Origin: Clostridia bacterium
Lineage (GTDB): Bacteria > Bacillota > Clostridia > Christensenellales > Christensenellaceae
Assembly (NCBI GenBank): GCA_014805015.1
Contig: JAAUYQ010000093.1
Span: 62,001-126,000, forward strand
Reading direction: 5' to 3'
DNA length: 64,000 nt
The notes under the pieces were generated by a model. The model was not told where the DNA came from and did not search any database. It saw only the letters and a program-made list of their open reading frames with translations. Below are positions 15,605 through 25,127 of the stretch, piece after piece (position 1 is the first letter of the stretch; every line of letters starts with the position of its first letter). Both the position numbers and the translations under genes were made by a program.

Positions 15605-16942
15605 TCATCCGCAAGTGCTGCCGTCCGCCTGCCAGAGCGGACTGCCGGCCCGCAGCGCACAGATATTGTCGAGAGCCCGGCGGGCCAGCTGCTCGGACCG
15701 CTCACGTTTGTTTCTGATTCTCACAGCCAGCGGCTGCATCAGGCCGAAATTGATGTTCATCGGCTGGTAATCGGCGGACGCACCGTTGGTGATGTGGGCG
15801 ATCAGGCCGCCCAGCGCCGTCGTATTATCGAACTGCGGCTGCGGCAGCCTGAGCAGACGCGCAGCCAGGAAGACGCCGGCCAGAAATCCACTTGCTGCAC
15901 TCTCGATGTAGCCCTCAACGCCGGTGATCTGCCCAGCAAACTGCACGTGCGGCTCCCTGCGGAGCGTGAAGGTTCCGTCTAGCAGCCGGGGCGCATCGAT
16001 ATACGTGTTGCGGTGCATAACCCCGTAGCGCAGAAACTCCGCGTTTTCCAGTCCGGGGATCATGCCGAACACACGCCGCTGCTCTGAAAAACGCAGATGG
16101 GTCTGGAATCCCACCAGATTGAGCATAGTGCCGCCGGCGTTCTCGCGCCGCAGCTGCACCAGCGCGTAGCAGGGCCGGCCTGTGACGGGATGCACAATGC
16201 CGGCCGGCTTGAGTGGACCGAACCGCATCGTGTCCAGGCCGCGGTCCGCCATCTCTTCGATGGGCATGCAGCCCTCAAAGACGCGGCCGGTCTCGAAACC
16301 CTTCACCGGAACGCGCTCTGCTTTGACCAGTGCCGCGTGGAACCTTTCATATTCTTCCCTGTTCATCGGACAGTTGAGGTAGTCACTGCCGTGCTCATAG
16401 CGGCTCGCCCAGAATACTTTCGACCTGTCCACTGTCTCCGCATCCACGATCGGCGCCACGGCATCGTAGAACGACAGATATGCAGCGCCTGTCAGTTCAG
16501 CCACTGCGCCAGACAGGGCGTCGGAACAAAGCGGCCCTGGCGCGAGGATGACCGGGCCGTCGGGCACCTCAGTCACTTCCCCGCGGACAACCCTGATCCG
16601 CGGATGCGATTCCACCAGGCCGGTGATCCGCTCCGAAAAGACACTGCGGTCCACAGCCAGCGCCGTGCCGGCCGGCACGCTGCTCTCCCGCGCAGCGCGC
16701 ATGACGAGCGAACCAAGCGTTTCCAGTTCTGCCTTCAGCAATCCGGCGGCATTGCGGATGTCGTCGCTCCGCAGCGAGTTGCTGCAGACAAGCTCGGCCA
16801 GTCCGTCTGAACGGTGAGCATCTGAACGCCGCACCGGTTTCATCTCCCGCAGCGTCACCTCAATACCGCGCTCCGCAAGCTGCCAGGCAGCCTCGCAGCC
16901 GGCCAGACCGCCGCCAACGACCTCAGCTCTCGGCGGCTTCAT
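15605..16942 (-). CDS. trmFO: Methylenetetrahydrofolate-tRNA-(uracil-54-C5)-methyltransferase
   Basis: 445 residues. It uses methylene-THF and FADH2 to make ribothymidine at position 54 in the T-loop of tRNAs. The FAD-binding loop is VVGGGLAGCEAAW at 8-20. Two conserved cysteines are in LVCSNSLRSD (Cys53) and EGCMPIEEMADRG, and RPCYALVQLRREN is another family block. The start overlaps topA by 20 bases, as topA-trmFO often do in Firmicutes. FolD encoded in this window supplies its folate pool. Its stop directly borders mobile-element debris. Confidence 0.96.
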   Translation of the reverse strand: MKPPRAEVVGGGLAGCEAAWQLAERGIEVTLREMKPVRRSDAHRSDGLAELVCSNSLRSDDIRNAAGLLKAELETLGSLVMRAARESSVPAGTALAVDRSVFSERITGLVESHPRIRVVRGEVTEVPDGPVILAPGPLCSDALSGAVAELTGAAYLSFYDAVAPIVDAETVDRSKVFWASRYEHGSDYLNCPMNREEYERFHAALVKAERVPVKGFETGRVFEGCMPIEEMADRGLDTMRFGPLKPAGIVHPVTGRPCYALVQLRRENAGGTMLNLVGFQTHLRFSEQRRVFGMIPGLENAEFLRYGVMHRNTYIDAPRLLDGTFTLRREPHVQFAGQITGVEGYIESAASGFLAGVFLAARLLRLPQPQFDNTTALGGLIAHITNGASADYQPMNINFGLMQPLAVRIRNKRERSEQLARRALDNICALRAGSPLWQADGSTCG

Positions 16943-19175
16943 CTTTCTTGCTCTTTTTGTTTGTCAGGCAATCCGGATTGGAGCACTTCTTTCCGCCATT
17001 GCGGCCGCGGGTTTTTACCATATAGGCGCCGCACTCCGGACACGATTCGTCAAGCGGCAGATCCCAGGAGACGAAATCGCACTCCGGGTAGTTAGCACAC
17101 CCGTAGAACAGCCGGCCTTTCTTGGACTTGCGTTCCACGACTTTGCCGCCGCACTTCGGGCATGAACTCGAAGTTTCCTTCATGACCGGCTTGGTGTTCT
17201 TGCATTCCGGATAATTCGGGCAGGCCAGAAACTCGCCGTAGCGGCCGATCTTGTAGACCATGTTAGCACCGCACTTCTCGCAGATCACATCGCTGACGCG
17301 GTCCTCGAGCTTGACGCGCTCCACCGTTTTGTCCGCTGTCTCGAGATCCTTCTCGAACGGCGGATAGAAGTCCGCCAGGATGCGGTGCCAGTCGATGCCG
17401 TCCTCTTCCACCTGATCGAGCTTCTCTTCCATACCGGCCGTGAACTGCACGTCCACAATCTCGCCGAAATTGTTCAGCATCAGGTCTGTGACCACTTCCC
17501 CAAGCTCCGTGGGTTTCAGCGACCGACCGTCCTTTTCCACATAGTTGCGGTCCTGGATCGTGGAAATGATCGTCGCATACGTGCTGGGCCGGCCGATTCC
17601 CTGCTCTTCCAGGAATTTCACCAGGGATGCTTCCGTGTACCGCGCCGGCGGCTGGGTGAAACTCTGCTTTGGATCCAGCTTCACAAGCTTCAGCACCGTG
17701 CCCTCCCCGAGCATCGGCAGCATGTTCTCCTCATTCTTTTCCGACTCGTAAGCAGCCAGATGGCCGCTGAACTCAAGGGCCGAGCCGGCCGCCTTGAACG
17801 TCTGCCCGCCGGCATCAATCACGTAGGCGAGCGTCTTATAGCGGGCTTCGCTCATCTGACTGGCCAGGAAGCGGTTGTAAATCATCGTATAGAGCTTGTG
17901 CTGATCCGGCGTCAGAAAAGCACGGACCCTATCGGGCGTGTTCGCGACGGACGTCGGCCGGATCGCCTCGTGCGCATCCTGGGCGTTCTTCTTGGCCCGG
18001 TACGTATTCGGCTTTTCCGGTACATAGTCGTCTCCGAAACGTTCGCGGATAAAACTGCGCGCCTCCTCCTGCGCCTCGCTGGAAATGCGCGTTGAGTCCG
18101 TTCTCATGTACGTGATCAGGCCGCTGCTGACCCCGCCTTCGAGCGGCAGTCCCTCATAGAGTCTCTGGGCCAGCATCATGGTCTTCTTGGCTGTAAAACC
18201 CAGCTTGGCGCCGGCAGCCTGCTGCAGATAGCTGGTCGTAAACGGCGGCAGAGCGTGTTTCCGCCGCTGACCGACCTTCACGTCCTTGATGCGGAACTGT
18301 GCATCGCGCACTGCGTCCACGACGGCAGCTGCCTCCTGCTCATTATGCAGGGCCGCTTTCTTGCCCCCGGGACCGTGGTACCTGGCGTCAAACGTATGTT
18401 CGCCGTCAGAAAGTGACGCAGTGATCGTCCAGTACTCCTCCGGGACGAAGGCCTGGATCTCCCGCTCCCGTTCGACAATGATCCGCACAGCGACACTCTG
18501 CACGCGTCCGGCGGAAAGACCCCGCCGCACTTTCTTCCACAGCAGTGGACTCAGCTTGTAGCCGACCACCCGGTCAAGTACGCGCCTCGCCTGCTGTGCA
18601 TCCACCCGCTGCATGTCGATTGCCCGTGGATGATCGATCGCCTGCGTCACCGCACTCTTGGTAATCTCGTTGAATTCCACCCGGCAGTGCTCAGACGGAT
18701 CGATGCCGAGCAGGTTGGCAATATGCCAGCTGATGGCCTCACCCTCGCGGTCCGGGTCCGTCGCCAGATAGACTTTCTTGGCCTTCTTGGCCTCATTTTT
18801 CAGCGTACGGATAATGGACGCCTTGCCCCGGATCGTCAGATAGTCCGGTTCAAAGTTGTTGTCCACATCCACACCGAACTTGCTTTTCGGCAGATCGCGC
18901 AGATGCCCGTTCGACGCCTGGACAGAGAAATCCCTGCCGAGAAACTTCTCAATGGTCTTCGCCTTCGCCGGCGACTCTACGATCACCAGATTCTTGCCCG
19001 TCCCAGCCGCTGCAGCTGTCTTCCTGGCAGCTGTGCTCCGCGAGGCAGACGCTTTCTTGGCGGGCGTCTTCTTCGCTGCTGTTTTCTTGGTCTGAGCCGC
19101 GCCCGTCTTCTTGGCAGCAGTTTTCTTGGCTGCCGCAGCTGTCCCTTTGGCCGCAGTCTTTTTCGTGGCTACCAT
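16923..19175 (-). CDS. topA: DNA topoisomerase I
   Basis: 750 residues, type IA enzyme that relaxes negative supercoils. After a 58-residue leader of Lys, Ala and Thr repeats, the TOPRIM domain starts at NLVIVESPAKAKTIEKFLG (62-80) and includes DPDREGEA (140-147). The nicking tyrosine is Tyr356 in ITYMRTDSTR. Three C-terminal zinc-ribbon units follow: CEKC...CPNYPEC, CPKC...CANYPEC and CPEC...CSNPDC, all with four cysteines. The leader resembles histone H1-like tails and is absent from typical firmicute TopA; it probably adds non-specific DNA binding. Translation starts at ATG 19175. Confidence 0.97.
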   Translation of the reverse strand: MVATKKTAAKGTAAAAKKTAAKKTGAAQTKKTAAKKTPAKKASASRSTAARKTAAAAGTGKNLVIVESPAKAKTIEKFLGRDFSVQASNGHLRDLPKSKFGVDVDNNFEPDYLTIRGKASIIRTLKNEAKKAKKVYLATDPDREGEAISWHIANLLGIDPSEHCRVEFNEITKSAVTQAIDHPRAIDMQRVDAQQARRVLDRVVGYKLSPLLWKKVRRGLSAGRVQSVAVRIIVEREREIQAFVPEEYWTITASLSDGEHTFDARYHGPGGKKAALHNEQEAAAVVDAVRDAQFRIKDVKVGQRRKHALPPFTTSYLQQAAGAKLGFTAKKTMMLAQRLYEGLPLEGGVSSGLITYMRTDSTRISSEAQEEARSFIRERFGDDYVPEKPNTYRAKKNAQDAHEAIRPTSVANTPDRVRAFLTPDQHKLYTMIYNRFLASQMSEARYKTLAYVIDAGGQTFKAAGSALEFSGHLAAYESEKNEENMLPMLGEGTVLKLVKLDPKQSFTQPPARYTEASLVKFLEEQGIGRPSTYATIISTIQDRNYVEKDGRSLKPTELGEVVTDLMLNNFGEIVDVQFTAGMEEKLDQVEEDGIDWHRILADFYPPFEKDLETADKTVERVKLEDRVSDVICEKCGANMVYKIGRYGEFLACPNYPECKNTKPVMKETSSSCPKCGGKVVERKSKKGRLFYGCANYPECDFVSWDLPLDESCPECGAYMVKTRGRNGGKKCSNPDCLTNKKSKKDEAAES

Positions 19176-19219
19176 TCAACCCTCCCGGTTCTGATTCTCC
19201 GCCGTCTTGTTCTCTTCAT

Positions 19220-19225
19220 ATTATA
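19220..19225 (-). promoter_or_regulatory. Candidate -10 element for topA
   Basis: TATAAT lies 45 bases upstream of the topA ATG in an AT-richer patch. No good -35 is found at 16-18 bases; a TTCACA is 21 bases away. Position just after the intergenic hairpin of the upstream gene supports a promoter here. Confidence 0.4.
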
Positions 19226-19268
19226 GAAGGATTCTTAGCTCATCATTGTGAATTCTCTGCAACAATTT

Positions 19269-19289
19269 GGCGGACCCCGGGGGCCCGCC
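19269..19289 (-). terminator. Strong hairpin after the mannosyltransferase-like gene
   Basis: Stem GGCGGGCC with GGTCCGCC (eight bp, one G-T) and a short C/G loop lies about 50 bases after the stop of the 1055-residue gene. The 3' flank is AAATTGTTGC, a poor T-run, so termination may be partial or rely on Rho. Confidence 0.5.
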
Positions 19290-19337
19290 AGAAACGACAT
19301 ACAGCATACAGAACGGCTCGGCCGCCTGTCAACGGCA

Positions 19338-22300
19338 TCAATAGAACGGCCAGGAGGTCAGCCAGCGGATGCCGTTGATGTAGTCCCGCGGTGCCGGAAC
19401 CCCGGTTATGACTGGGTAGAATGCCGCAAAAAAGCCCATGCAGATCCCCACAATCCAGTATCCGAACGTCCGGCCCCACCGGTAGCGCTCCTCAATATCC
19501 TTGAGCCACAGCACGATGAGCAGCACCAGAAACGGTACCACAGCGAAGTAATGGTAGATGAAGACTTCACGCGTGATGAACCACCAGGGCGCATACTCAG
19601 CCAGGGCGCCGATGCCCAGGAAGAACAGCACGAAGGTCCGCTCGCGGCGGGACCGCAGTGCCCAGAGCAAGAGCGAGACGACCGCCGCAATACCGACCCA
19701 CCACAGAAACGGATTCCCCATCGTGGAGAGCGTCGCGATCGTGTCATCGGTCTGATTGCTGAAGAAGAGAACCGGACGCACGTCAGCCGGCCAGGTGTAC
19801 CACTTGGACGCAAACGGGTGCACGTGATCCGGATTCAGGTAGGCATGGTAGTTGAGCATGTAGCTCTGGTTGCCGAGAATGGCCGCGAAGTCATACGCGC
19901 CGCCGTCTGTGACCAGCATGTACGGAGTGTACGATGCAATATAGATCGCAGCCGGGATCAGAATAAAGAAAAGGACGCTCCACAGCAGCGTGGCGGTCAT
20001 CTTCCGCCGGTAACCCTCCACGATTTCCGGGTATGTTTCCGTGTCCCGCGCGTAGACGTATTCCTGGTGCCGGCGCACCATAAGAAAGACATAGATCACC
20101 AGCAGTCCAAAGCCCGCATACAGACAGAGCCATTTGGTCGCCGCGCCAATACCGAAGAACAGGCCGCACCAGAACAGCGGCACAAGCGTCCGGCGTAGCG
20201 GCTGCCGGTTGAAATCCGTCATCGCGTAGCGGTACATGAACAGATACATCAGCATGATCCAGAGAATGCTGTAGCTGTCCACCGTACCGATCCGCGTCTG
20301 CGCATAGTGCATTCCGTCCACGGCCAGCAAAGTCGCCGCATAGACAGCATACTTGCGTTTCCTGAACAGCATTCGTGCCAGTACGTACATGACCGGCAGC
20401 ATCAGAACGCCGGCCAGCGTGCCCATGATGCGCCAGCCGATCGAGTTCATGCCGAAGATCTGGATTCCCAGGGCAATGATGATCTTGCCGAGCGGCGGAT
20501 GCGTGATCTCATAGGGCGTGATGCCGTGGATGTTCTCATAGGCCGTGCGCACATGATAGATTTCGTCGAAATAGAAATCCGTCAGATACGTGGGCTCATA
20601 CGGTACCATCGTCTGCTCATCTGTCCATGCTGTCACGGCCTCCCCGGCCATCATCACCTGGGAAGGCACGATCTGATTGCCCTCCGGTCCGAAGAACCCG
20701 ACCTCCAGTATCGGCAGATCCTGGCCGACGCTGACGAGCTTTATGCTGCGCGCCTCAATATCCAGGGTGTAGACCTGCCACTTGTACAGATTGCCGAGCT
20801 GATGAACAATCTCAAAACCCTGGAAGTCCGAAGCGGTCATATCGGCATACTCGTAGTTCTGTCCATCCTCCGAGTAAAGAACGTCAAAAGCGCCTTCACC
20901 GTAGCCGGCGTAATATTTGAACGTTGTGATATGCTCCGGCTCCGGAAACTCGATCACTGCCTCGTCCGCAATGACAGCCGAGGTCTGCGGGATGTCGAAG
21001 GTTCCCAGATTGGTGAAGGCAACCACTGCATAGAGTGCACTGATGACTGCCATGATGAGCACATCCTTGCGGTCGCACTTCTGACAGCCGAGCGGCCGTT
21101 CAAGCCTGGCCGCAACCCGCTCACTGCGCTCCGGAGCCGGCGTCTCGTCCCGCTCCGGCAGCGGCTGCTTCTGAGGTCCGCGCACAGCAACAGAGGTCAG
21201 CACATAGGCAGTATAGCCGAAGAAAGCAACACTGAGTGCCGAGCATGTTGTGATCAGCGGTGCCGGGATCCACTGCCCATAGTAGTAGAGCGACAGGGCC
21301 TCGCCGAGCATCACAGTCACAAAGCTGAGCACGCTGCAGTCAAGCAGGCGCCGGTCGCGGCACAGGATGTAAGCCATCAGCAGCAGGAACGGTACCGGAT
21401 ATACGTACCGTTCGTGCATGCCGTGTGTCAGGATGTAAACGGCATAGACGAGTCCGCCGCCGATCGCAAAGAGGAACCAGCCGCTCGGACGCTTCCAGAA
21501 CAGATAGACCGCCCACGCGCAGCTCAGTCCGACAAAAACATAGCCCCAGACAGGAAGAGGCATCCCCAGGAAAGAATACTCAGCTGCATCCAGGAAGTTC
21601 AGACCGAACAGCGAGTAGACGTTGAGCGCATTCAGAGAAGCCTGGGCATATTCCCCGATTGTCGTCATATAGCGCTCGGCGAGCCACATCGGATCGCGGC
21701 CGATGCCGAAAGGCAGCGGCACAATGAACCACATCGCGATCATCAGGGCACAGGCAGCCGCAATCCGCCCGGCTGTTCTCAGCTTCTCCGAACTCTTGAC
21801 AAGCTCGTAGACATACACAAACAGCAGCAGCGGTGCAATCATGACAGCCTGCGGCTTCAGCAGGAAAGACAGCATGAACAGGGCGGAAGCGGCCACAATG
21901 CGCCTGCGGTACAGAAGCCAGACGACCCCGATCAGCATCAGCGTGGCCAGGGAATCGATCTGCCCCCAGACTGACGAATTGAGCATGACAGCCGGGTTGA
22001 GCAGAATCAGGGATCCCAGGACCAGTGCTGTGCTCCGGCTGCCGCGCTTCTCGGTCAGATGATAGACAATCCAGGCCATCACGACTTCTGCGATGATGCT
22101 TGGCAGACGCAGAATGACAGCATAGCTGCCGCCCATGATGTCGAGCCCGGCAGCGCTCTGGATCCAGCCGAAGAAGTACAGGACGTAAACGTACAGCGGC
22201 GGATAATCGGCGAAAAAATCGCCGTCATAGAAGTGGTCAAGTCCCCCCGCATAAGCGTCGCGCGCCCACGCCCGGAAACAGTCCATATCAGATTGGTAGC

Positions 22301-22505
22301 CGGGCATATTGTAGGCAAGCACAAAGCGGACCGCCACTCCGACCGTGGCGATGGCAATAAACGCGATCAGGCTGTTGTCCTTTGTCAGCGATCGGGCATC
22401 CTGTCGCTGCGTCAGCTGCAGATACCACAGCGCAGCAAGGACAATCAGACCGCAGATCACCATCAGCAGCACGATTTCATTTTGCTGTTGCAGAAGTTCT
22501 TCCAT
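19338..22505 (-). CDS. Large membrane glycosyltransferase-like protein with C-terminal PMT domain
   Basis: 1055 residues with many transmembrane segments in two blocks. Residues 1-440 resemble GT-C polytopic mannosyltransferases of the GT87/PIG-M kind. A soluble middle (about 490-640) looks like a discoidin/F5-8C-type beta-sandwich (EFPEPEHITTFKYYAGYGEG, YEYADM). Residues 640-1055 match protein O-mannosyltransferases: FDEIYHVRTAYENIHG carries the acidic catalytic motif, and THPPLGKIIIALGIQIFG is a PMT signature. Presumed role: transfer of mannose-like sugar from a lipid carrier to surface proteins. Substrate and donor are unknown. It lies alone between rnhB and topA. Confidence 0.85.
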   Translation of the reverse strand: MEELLQQQNEIVLLMVICGLIVLAALWYLQLTQRQDARSLTKDNSLIAFIAIATVGVAVRFVLAYNMPGYQSDMDCFRAWARDAYAGGLDHFYDGDFFADYPPLYVYVLYFFGWIQSAAGLDIMGGSYAVILRLPSIIAEVVMAWIVYHLTEKRGSRSTALVLGSLILLNPAVMLNSSVWGQIDSLATLMLIGVVWLLYRRRIVAASALFMLSFLLKPQAVMIAPLLLFVYVYELVKSSEKLRTAGRIAAACALMIAMWFIVPLPFGIGRDPMWLAERYMTTIGEYAQASLNALNVYSLFGLNFLDAAEYSFLGMPLPVWGYVFVGLSCAWAVYLFWKRPSGWFLFAIGGGLVYAVYILTHGMHERYVYPVPFLLLMAYILCRDRRLLDCSVLSFVTVMLGEALSLYYYGQWIPAPLITTCSALSVAFFGYTAYVLTSVAVRGPQKQPLPERDETPAPERSERVAARLERPLGCQKCDRKDVLIMAVISALYAVVAFTNLGTFDIPQTSAVIADEAVIEFPEPEHITTFKYYAGYGEGAFDVLYSEDGQNYEYADMTASDFQGFEIVHQLGNLYKWQVYTLDIEARSIKLVSVGQDLPILEVGFFGPEGNQIVPSQVMMAGEAVTAWTDEQTMVPYEPTYLTDFYFDEIYHVRTAYENIHGITPYEITHPPLGKIIIALGIQIFGMNSIGWRIMGTLAGVLMLPVMYVLARMLFRKRKYAVYAATLLAVDGMHYAQTRIGTVDSYSILWIMLMYLFMYRYAMTDFNRQPLRRTLVPLFWCGLFFGIGAATKWLCLYAGFGLLVIYVFLMVRRHQEYVYARDTETYPEIVEGYRRKMTATLLWSVLFFILIPAAIYIASYTPYMLVTDGGAYDFAAILGNQSYMLNYHAYLNPDHVHPFASKWYTWPADVRPVLFFSNQTDDTIATLSTMGNPFLWWVGIAAVVSLLLWALRSRRERTFVLFFLGIGALAEYAPWWFITREVFIYHYFAVVPFLVLLIVLWLKDIEERYRWGRTFGYWIVGICMGFFAAFYPVITGVPAPRDYINGIRWLTSWPFY

Positions 22506-22525
22506 ATGACTCTCTCGTCTGGCTT

Positions 22526-23158
22526 CTATTCGGCCAGGATCTTTCTGAGAAAACTCTTTCTGTGGGCAGGGCAGGGACCCAGGCGCTGGATGGCCTGACG
22601 GTGTGCCTCGGTTCCGTAGCCTTTATGGCGGGCAAAACCGTACTGCGGATAGGCAGCGTCGAGCTCCCGCATGATGCTGTCGCGTGTAGTCTTGGCGATG
22701 ATGGACGCCGCTGCGACCGAATAAACCAGTGTGTCTGCCCGGACGATTGCCTCGTGCGGGCAGTCGCATTCGATGTTCATGGCATCTGTAAATACGTACT
22801 GGGGTCTGAGCGTCAGCTTGTCCAGGCAGATCTGAAAGGCCTGGCGGGCACTCTCCAGTATATTGATCTTCTCAATTGTCTCGACATCGACGATTCCGAC
22901 GCTGATATCGAGCGCCGCCTCCCGGATCCTGGCTGCTGTCTCTTCCCGCCGCTTCTCGCTGAGACGCTTAGAATCGTCCACTCCGAGCGGCAGATTCTCC
23001 GGTGTCATGATCACACAGGCGGCCACGACAGGCCCCGCCAGGGGACCGCGCCCGGCCTCGTCGAGGCCGGCCACGAAACGGACCCCGGAGTTCCACAGTT
23101 CCTGCTCGCGGCCGAGCAGTTCCTGCCGGCGCGCAGCGAGCCGTTCTTCCCGTCTCAT
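22526..23158 (-). CDS. rnhB: Ribonuclease HII
   Basis: 210 residues. It removes RNA from RNA-DNA hybrids and single ribonucleotides from DNA. The catalytic acidic residues begin in VAGLDEAGRGPLAGPVVAA, and a further aspartate is in VFTDAMN. SIIAKTTRDSIMRELDAAYPQYGFARHKGYGT is conserved but split over two motifs. The start overlaps the rbgA stop (ATGA). Following rbgA is the standard Firmicutes order rplS-rbgA-rnhB. Confidence 0.96.
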   Translation of the reverse strand: MRREERLAARRQELLGREQELWNSGVRFVAGLDEAGRGPLAGPVVAACVIMTPENLPLGVDDSKRLSEKRREETAARIREAALDISVGIVDVETIEKINILESARQAFQICLDKLTLRPQYVFTDAMNIECDCPHEAIVRADTLVYSVAAASIIAKTTRDSIMRELDAAYPQYGFARHKGYGTEAHRQAIQRLGPCPAHRKSFLRKILAE

Positions 23159-23997
23159 CGCGGCGGTTTCTCCAGGGAGACACGGCCCAGTTTGCCGCTG
23201 CGGAATTCATCAAGAAGCGTCCTTGCGCCTCTTTCTGTGTCGGCGTCCCCGCCGCGCAGCAGAAAGCCGCGCCGGCGGCTGATTGCTTCCAGAATCTCGT
23301 AGGGTTCGCCTTCCAGATCTGTAATGCCGTAGCGCCCGGTCAGGGCGTCCGGGTCTGTTCCTTTCAGAAGACGGATCAGATAACAGGCTAGTTCCTCTTC
23401 GTCCAGGATTTCGCGGCGCACGCTGCCGAGCAGCGCCAGTACAGCGCCCACTTTTTCGTCCTCGAATTTCGGCCACAGCAGTCCGGGAGAATCCAGAATT
23501 TCCAGGTAGGGATCGATCTTCGCCCACTGCAGTGAGCGCGTCACGCCCGGCCTGTTCCCCTCTTCCATGCGCCTGGTGCCGAGCAGCCGGTTCAGAATGG
23601 CCGACTTGCCGACATTCGGCACGCCTGCCACCAGGCCGCGCAGTATCTTGCGCACCCCTTTCTCCTCGTAACGGACCAGCAGCGGCTCGGAGATATGTAC
23701 GATCTCCTCCTTCAGGAGCTTGGCCTTGTCGTGCGGGACAGAATAAGGGATGGCCGCCTCGTCGCGTTCCGCGAAATAGCGGATCCACTGGGCTGTGATC
23801 TGCGGATCCGCCAGATCGGCCTTGTTGAGGACATGCAGCACCTTCTTGCCGGAGACCAGCTGCTGAAGGTCTGGATTGGAGGAAGCGGCGGGCGCGCGGG
23901 CGTCCAGCACATCGATGACGATCTGCACCTGGCCGAGCCTGTCCTCGAGCTGCCGCCGTGTTTTGGTCATATGACCGGGATACCACTGAACCTGCAT
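23155..23997 (-). CDS. rbgA: Ribosome biogenesis GTPase RbgA (YlqF)
   Basis: 280 residues, a circularly permuted GTPase needed for late 50S assembly. The permuted order is visible: NKADL (G4) comes before GVPNVGKS (G1), and DSPGLL (G3) follows. WYPGHMTKTRR at the N terminus is the family signature. ATG 23997 is chosen over the longer frame to 24039 because it gives exactly this start; GGGAG lies seven bases upstream. Between rplS and this gene is a nine-bp hairpin. The C terminus overlaps rnhB. Confidence 0.95.
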   Translation of the reverse strand: MQVQWYPGHMTKTRRQLEDRLGQVQIVIDVLDARAPAASSNPDLQQLVSGKKVLHVLNKADLADPQITAQWIRYFAERDEAAIPYSVPHDKAKLLKEEIVHISEPLLVRYEEKGVRKILRGLVAGVPNVGKSAILNRLLGTRRMEEGNRPGVTRSLQWAKIDPYLEILDSPGLLWPKFEDEKVGAVLALLGSVRREILDEEELACYLIRLLKGTDPDALTGRYGITDLEGEPYEILEAISRRRGFLLRGGDADTERGARTLLDEFRSGKLGRVSLEKPPR

Positions 23998-24018
23998 AGA
24001 CAACTCCCATAAACAGCG

Positions 24019-24039
24019 ATGCAGCCGGAGCGGCTGCAT
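24019..24039 (-). other. Hairpin between rplS and rbgA
   Basis: A perfect nine-bp stem (ATGCAGCCG with CGGCTGCAT) and three-base loop fills the short gap. It has no T-run downstream, so it is not a canonical terminator. It may protect the rplS 3' end or uncouple L19 and RbgA levels. Confidence 0.5.
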
Positions 24040-24048
24040 ACAGGCTGA

Positions 24049-24390
24049 TTATTTCTCGCGGATCTTGGCCGCTTTGCCCATGCGGTCCCGCAGGTAGTAG
24101 AGTTTGGCGCGGCGCACCCTGCCGTGCCGGAGCACTTCGATGGAGGCGATCCGGGGTGAGTGCACCGGGAACGTACGCTCCACGCCAATCCCGTAGGAGA
24201 CGCGACGCACCGTGATCGTCTCGGAAAGACCGCCGCCCTTGATCGCGATCAGGTAGCCCTCAAACGCCTGGATACGCTCACGCGATCCCTCAACAACCTT
24301 AACGTTCACCCGCACGGTGTCTCCGACCTGCAGTTCCGGCAGATCGCGCCTGAGCTGTTCCGCCTCGAGTGCCTTGATTACATTGCTCAT
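24049..24390 (-). CDS. rplS: 50S ribosomal protein L19
   Basis: 113 residues, full length. Conserved blocks: [30 protein letters not shown] and [18 protein letters not shown], then the basic [18 protein letters not shown] tail. It lies at the 30S-50S interface and binds 23S rRNA. The start overlaps the trmD stop (ATGA), the conserved rpsP-rimM-trmD-rplS order. Confidence 0.97.
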   Translation of the reverse strand: MSNVIKALEAEQLRRDLPELQVGDTVRVNVKVVEGSRERIQAFEGYLIAIKGGGLSETITVRRVSYGIGVERTFPVHSPRIASIEVLRHGRVRRAKLYYLRDRMGKAAKIREK

Positions 24391-25127
24391 GTGCCAGCCT
24401 CCTTTATTTTCTCTATCAGTTCCTGGTCTTCCCGGCTCAGATGCCGGCCTGCTAGAAGGTCCGGGCGCCGCTCAAGCGTCCGCAGAAGTGCCTGCTGATG
24501 TTTCCATTTTTCGATTCTTGCGTGATCGCCGCTCAGCAGAACCTCCGGAACCGGCTGGCCGCGGAAGTTGCTTGGGCGGGTGTACTGCGGATATTCGAGC
24601 AGACCGTCGCTCATGGACTCCGCCCGCAGAGAGTCATCGTTGCCGACAAAGCCCGGCAGCAGCCGCATACAGGCATCCATCAGCACCATGGCCGGCAGCT
24701 CGCCGCCGGTCAGCACATAGTCGCCGATCGAGATCTCTTCATCAATGAACGTGTCAATCACCCGCTGGTCCACTCCCTCGTAGCGGCCGCACAGAATATC
24801 GATTGTATCATACTCTGCGGCCAGACGCCGGGCATCTGCCTGGGAGAAAGGTTTTCCCGCGGGCGACATGTAGATCCGCCGCACACGGCCCGTCTCGCGG
24901 GATTCAAGATCCGCGAAGCAGTCGAACAGCGGCTGCGGCATGAGCAGCATACCGGGTCCGCCGCTGAAAGGATAGTCATCGACACGGCGGTGCCTGTCCG
25001 TTGTGTGCTCCCGGAAATTGATCAGCTCCACCCGGACAAGCCCGGCCTGCACGGCCCGTGCAGCAAGCCCCGTCTGCATAAAACCGGAAAACTGCTCCGG
25101 AAACAGTGTGAGACAGTTAAAGGTCAT
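24387..25127 (-). CDS. trmD: tRNA (guanine-37-N1)-methyltransferase
   Basis: 246 residues, SPOUT enzyme forming m1G37 next to the anticodon, which prevents frameshifting. [27 protein letters not shown] and [20 protein letters not shown] (in part) are the SAM-binding knot motifs. ATG 25127 gives the family start [11 protein letters not shown]; the longer frame to 25196 lies over rimM and is rejected. It overlaps the rimM stop by 11 bases. Confidence 0.97.
   Translation of the reverse strand: MTFNCLTLFPEQFSGFMQTGLAARAVQAGLVRVELINFREHTTDRHRRVDDYPFSGGPGMLLMPQPLFDCFADLESRETGRVRRIYMSPAGKPFSQADARRLAAEYDTIDILCGRYEGVDQRVIDTFIDEEISIGDYVLTGGELPAMVLMDACMRLLPGFVGNDDSLRAESMSDGLLEYPQYTRPSNFRGQPVPEVLLSGDHARIEKWKHQQALLRTLERRPDLLAGRHLSREDQELIEKIKEAGT

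Noticed and set aside
20307-21974. Plus-strand open frame of 555 codons opposite the glycosyltransferase-like gene
   Set aside because: Arg/His/Gln-rich shadow of a real gene, without recognisable motifs or a ribosome-binding site.
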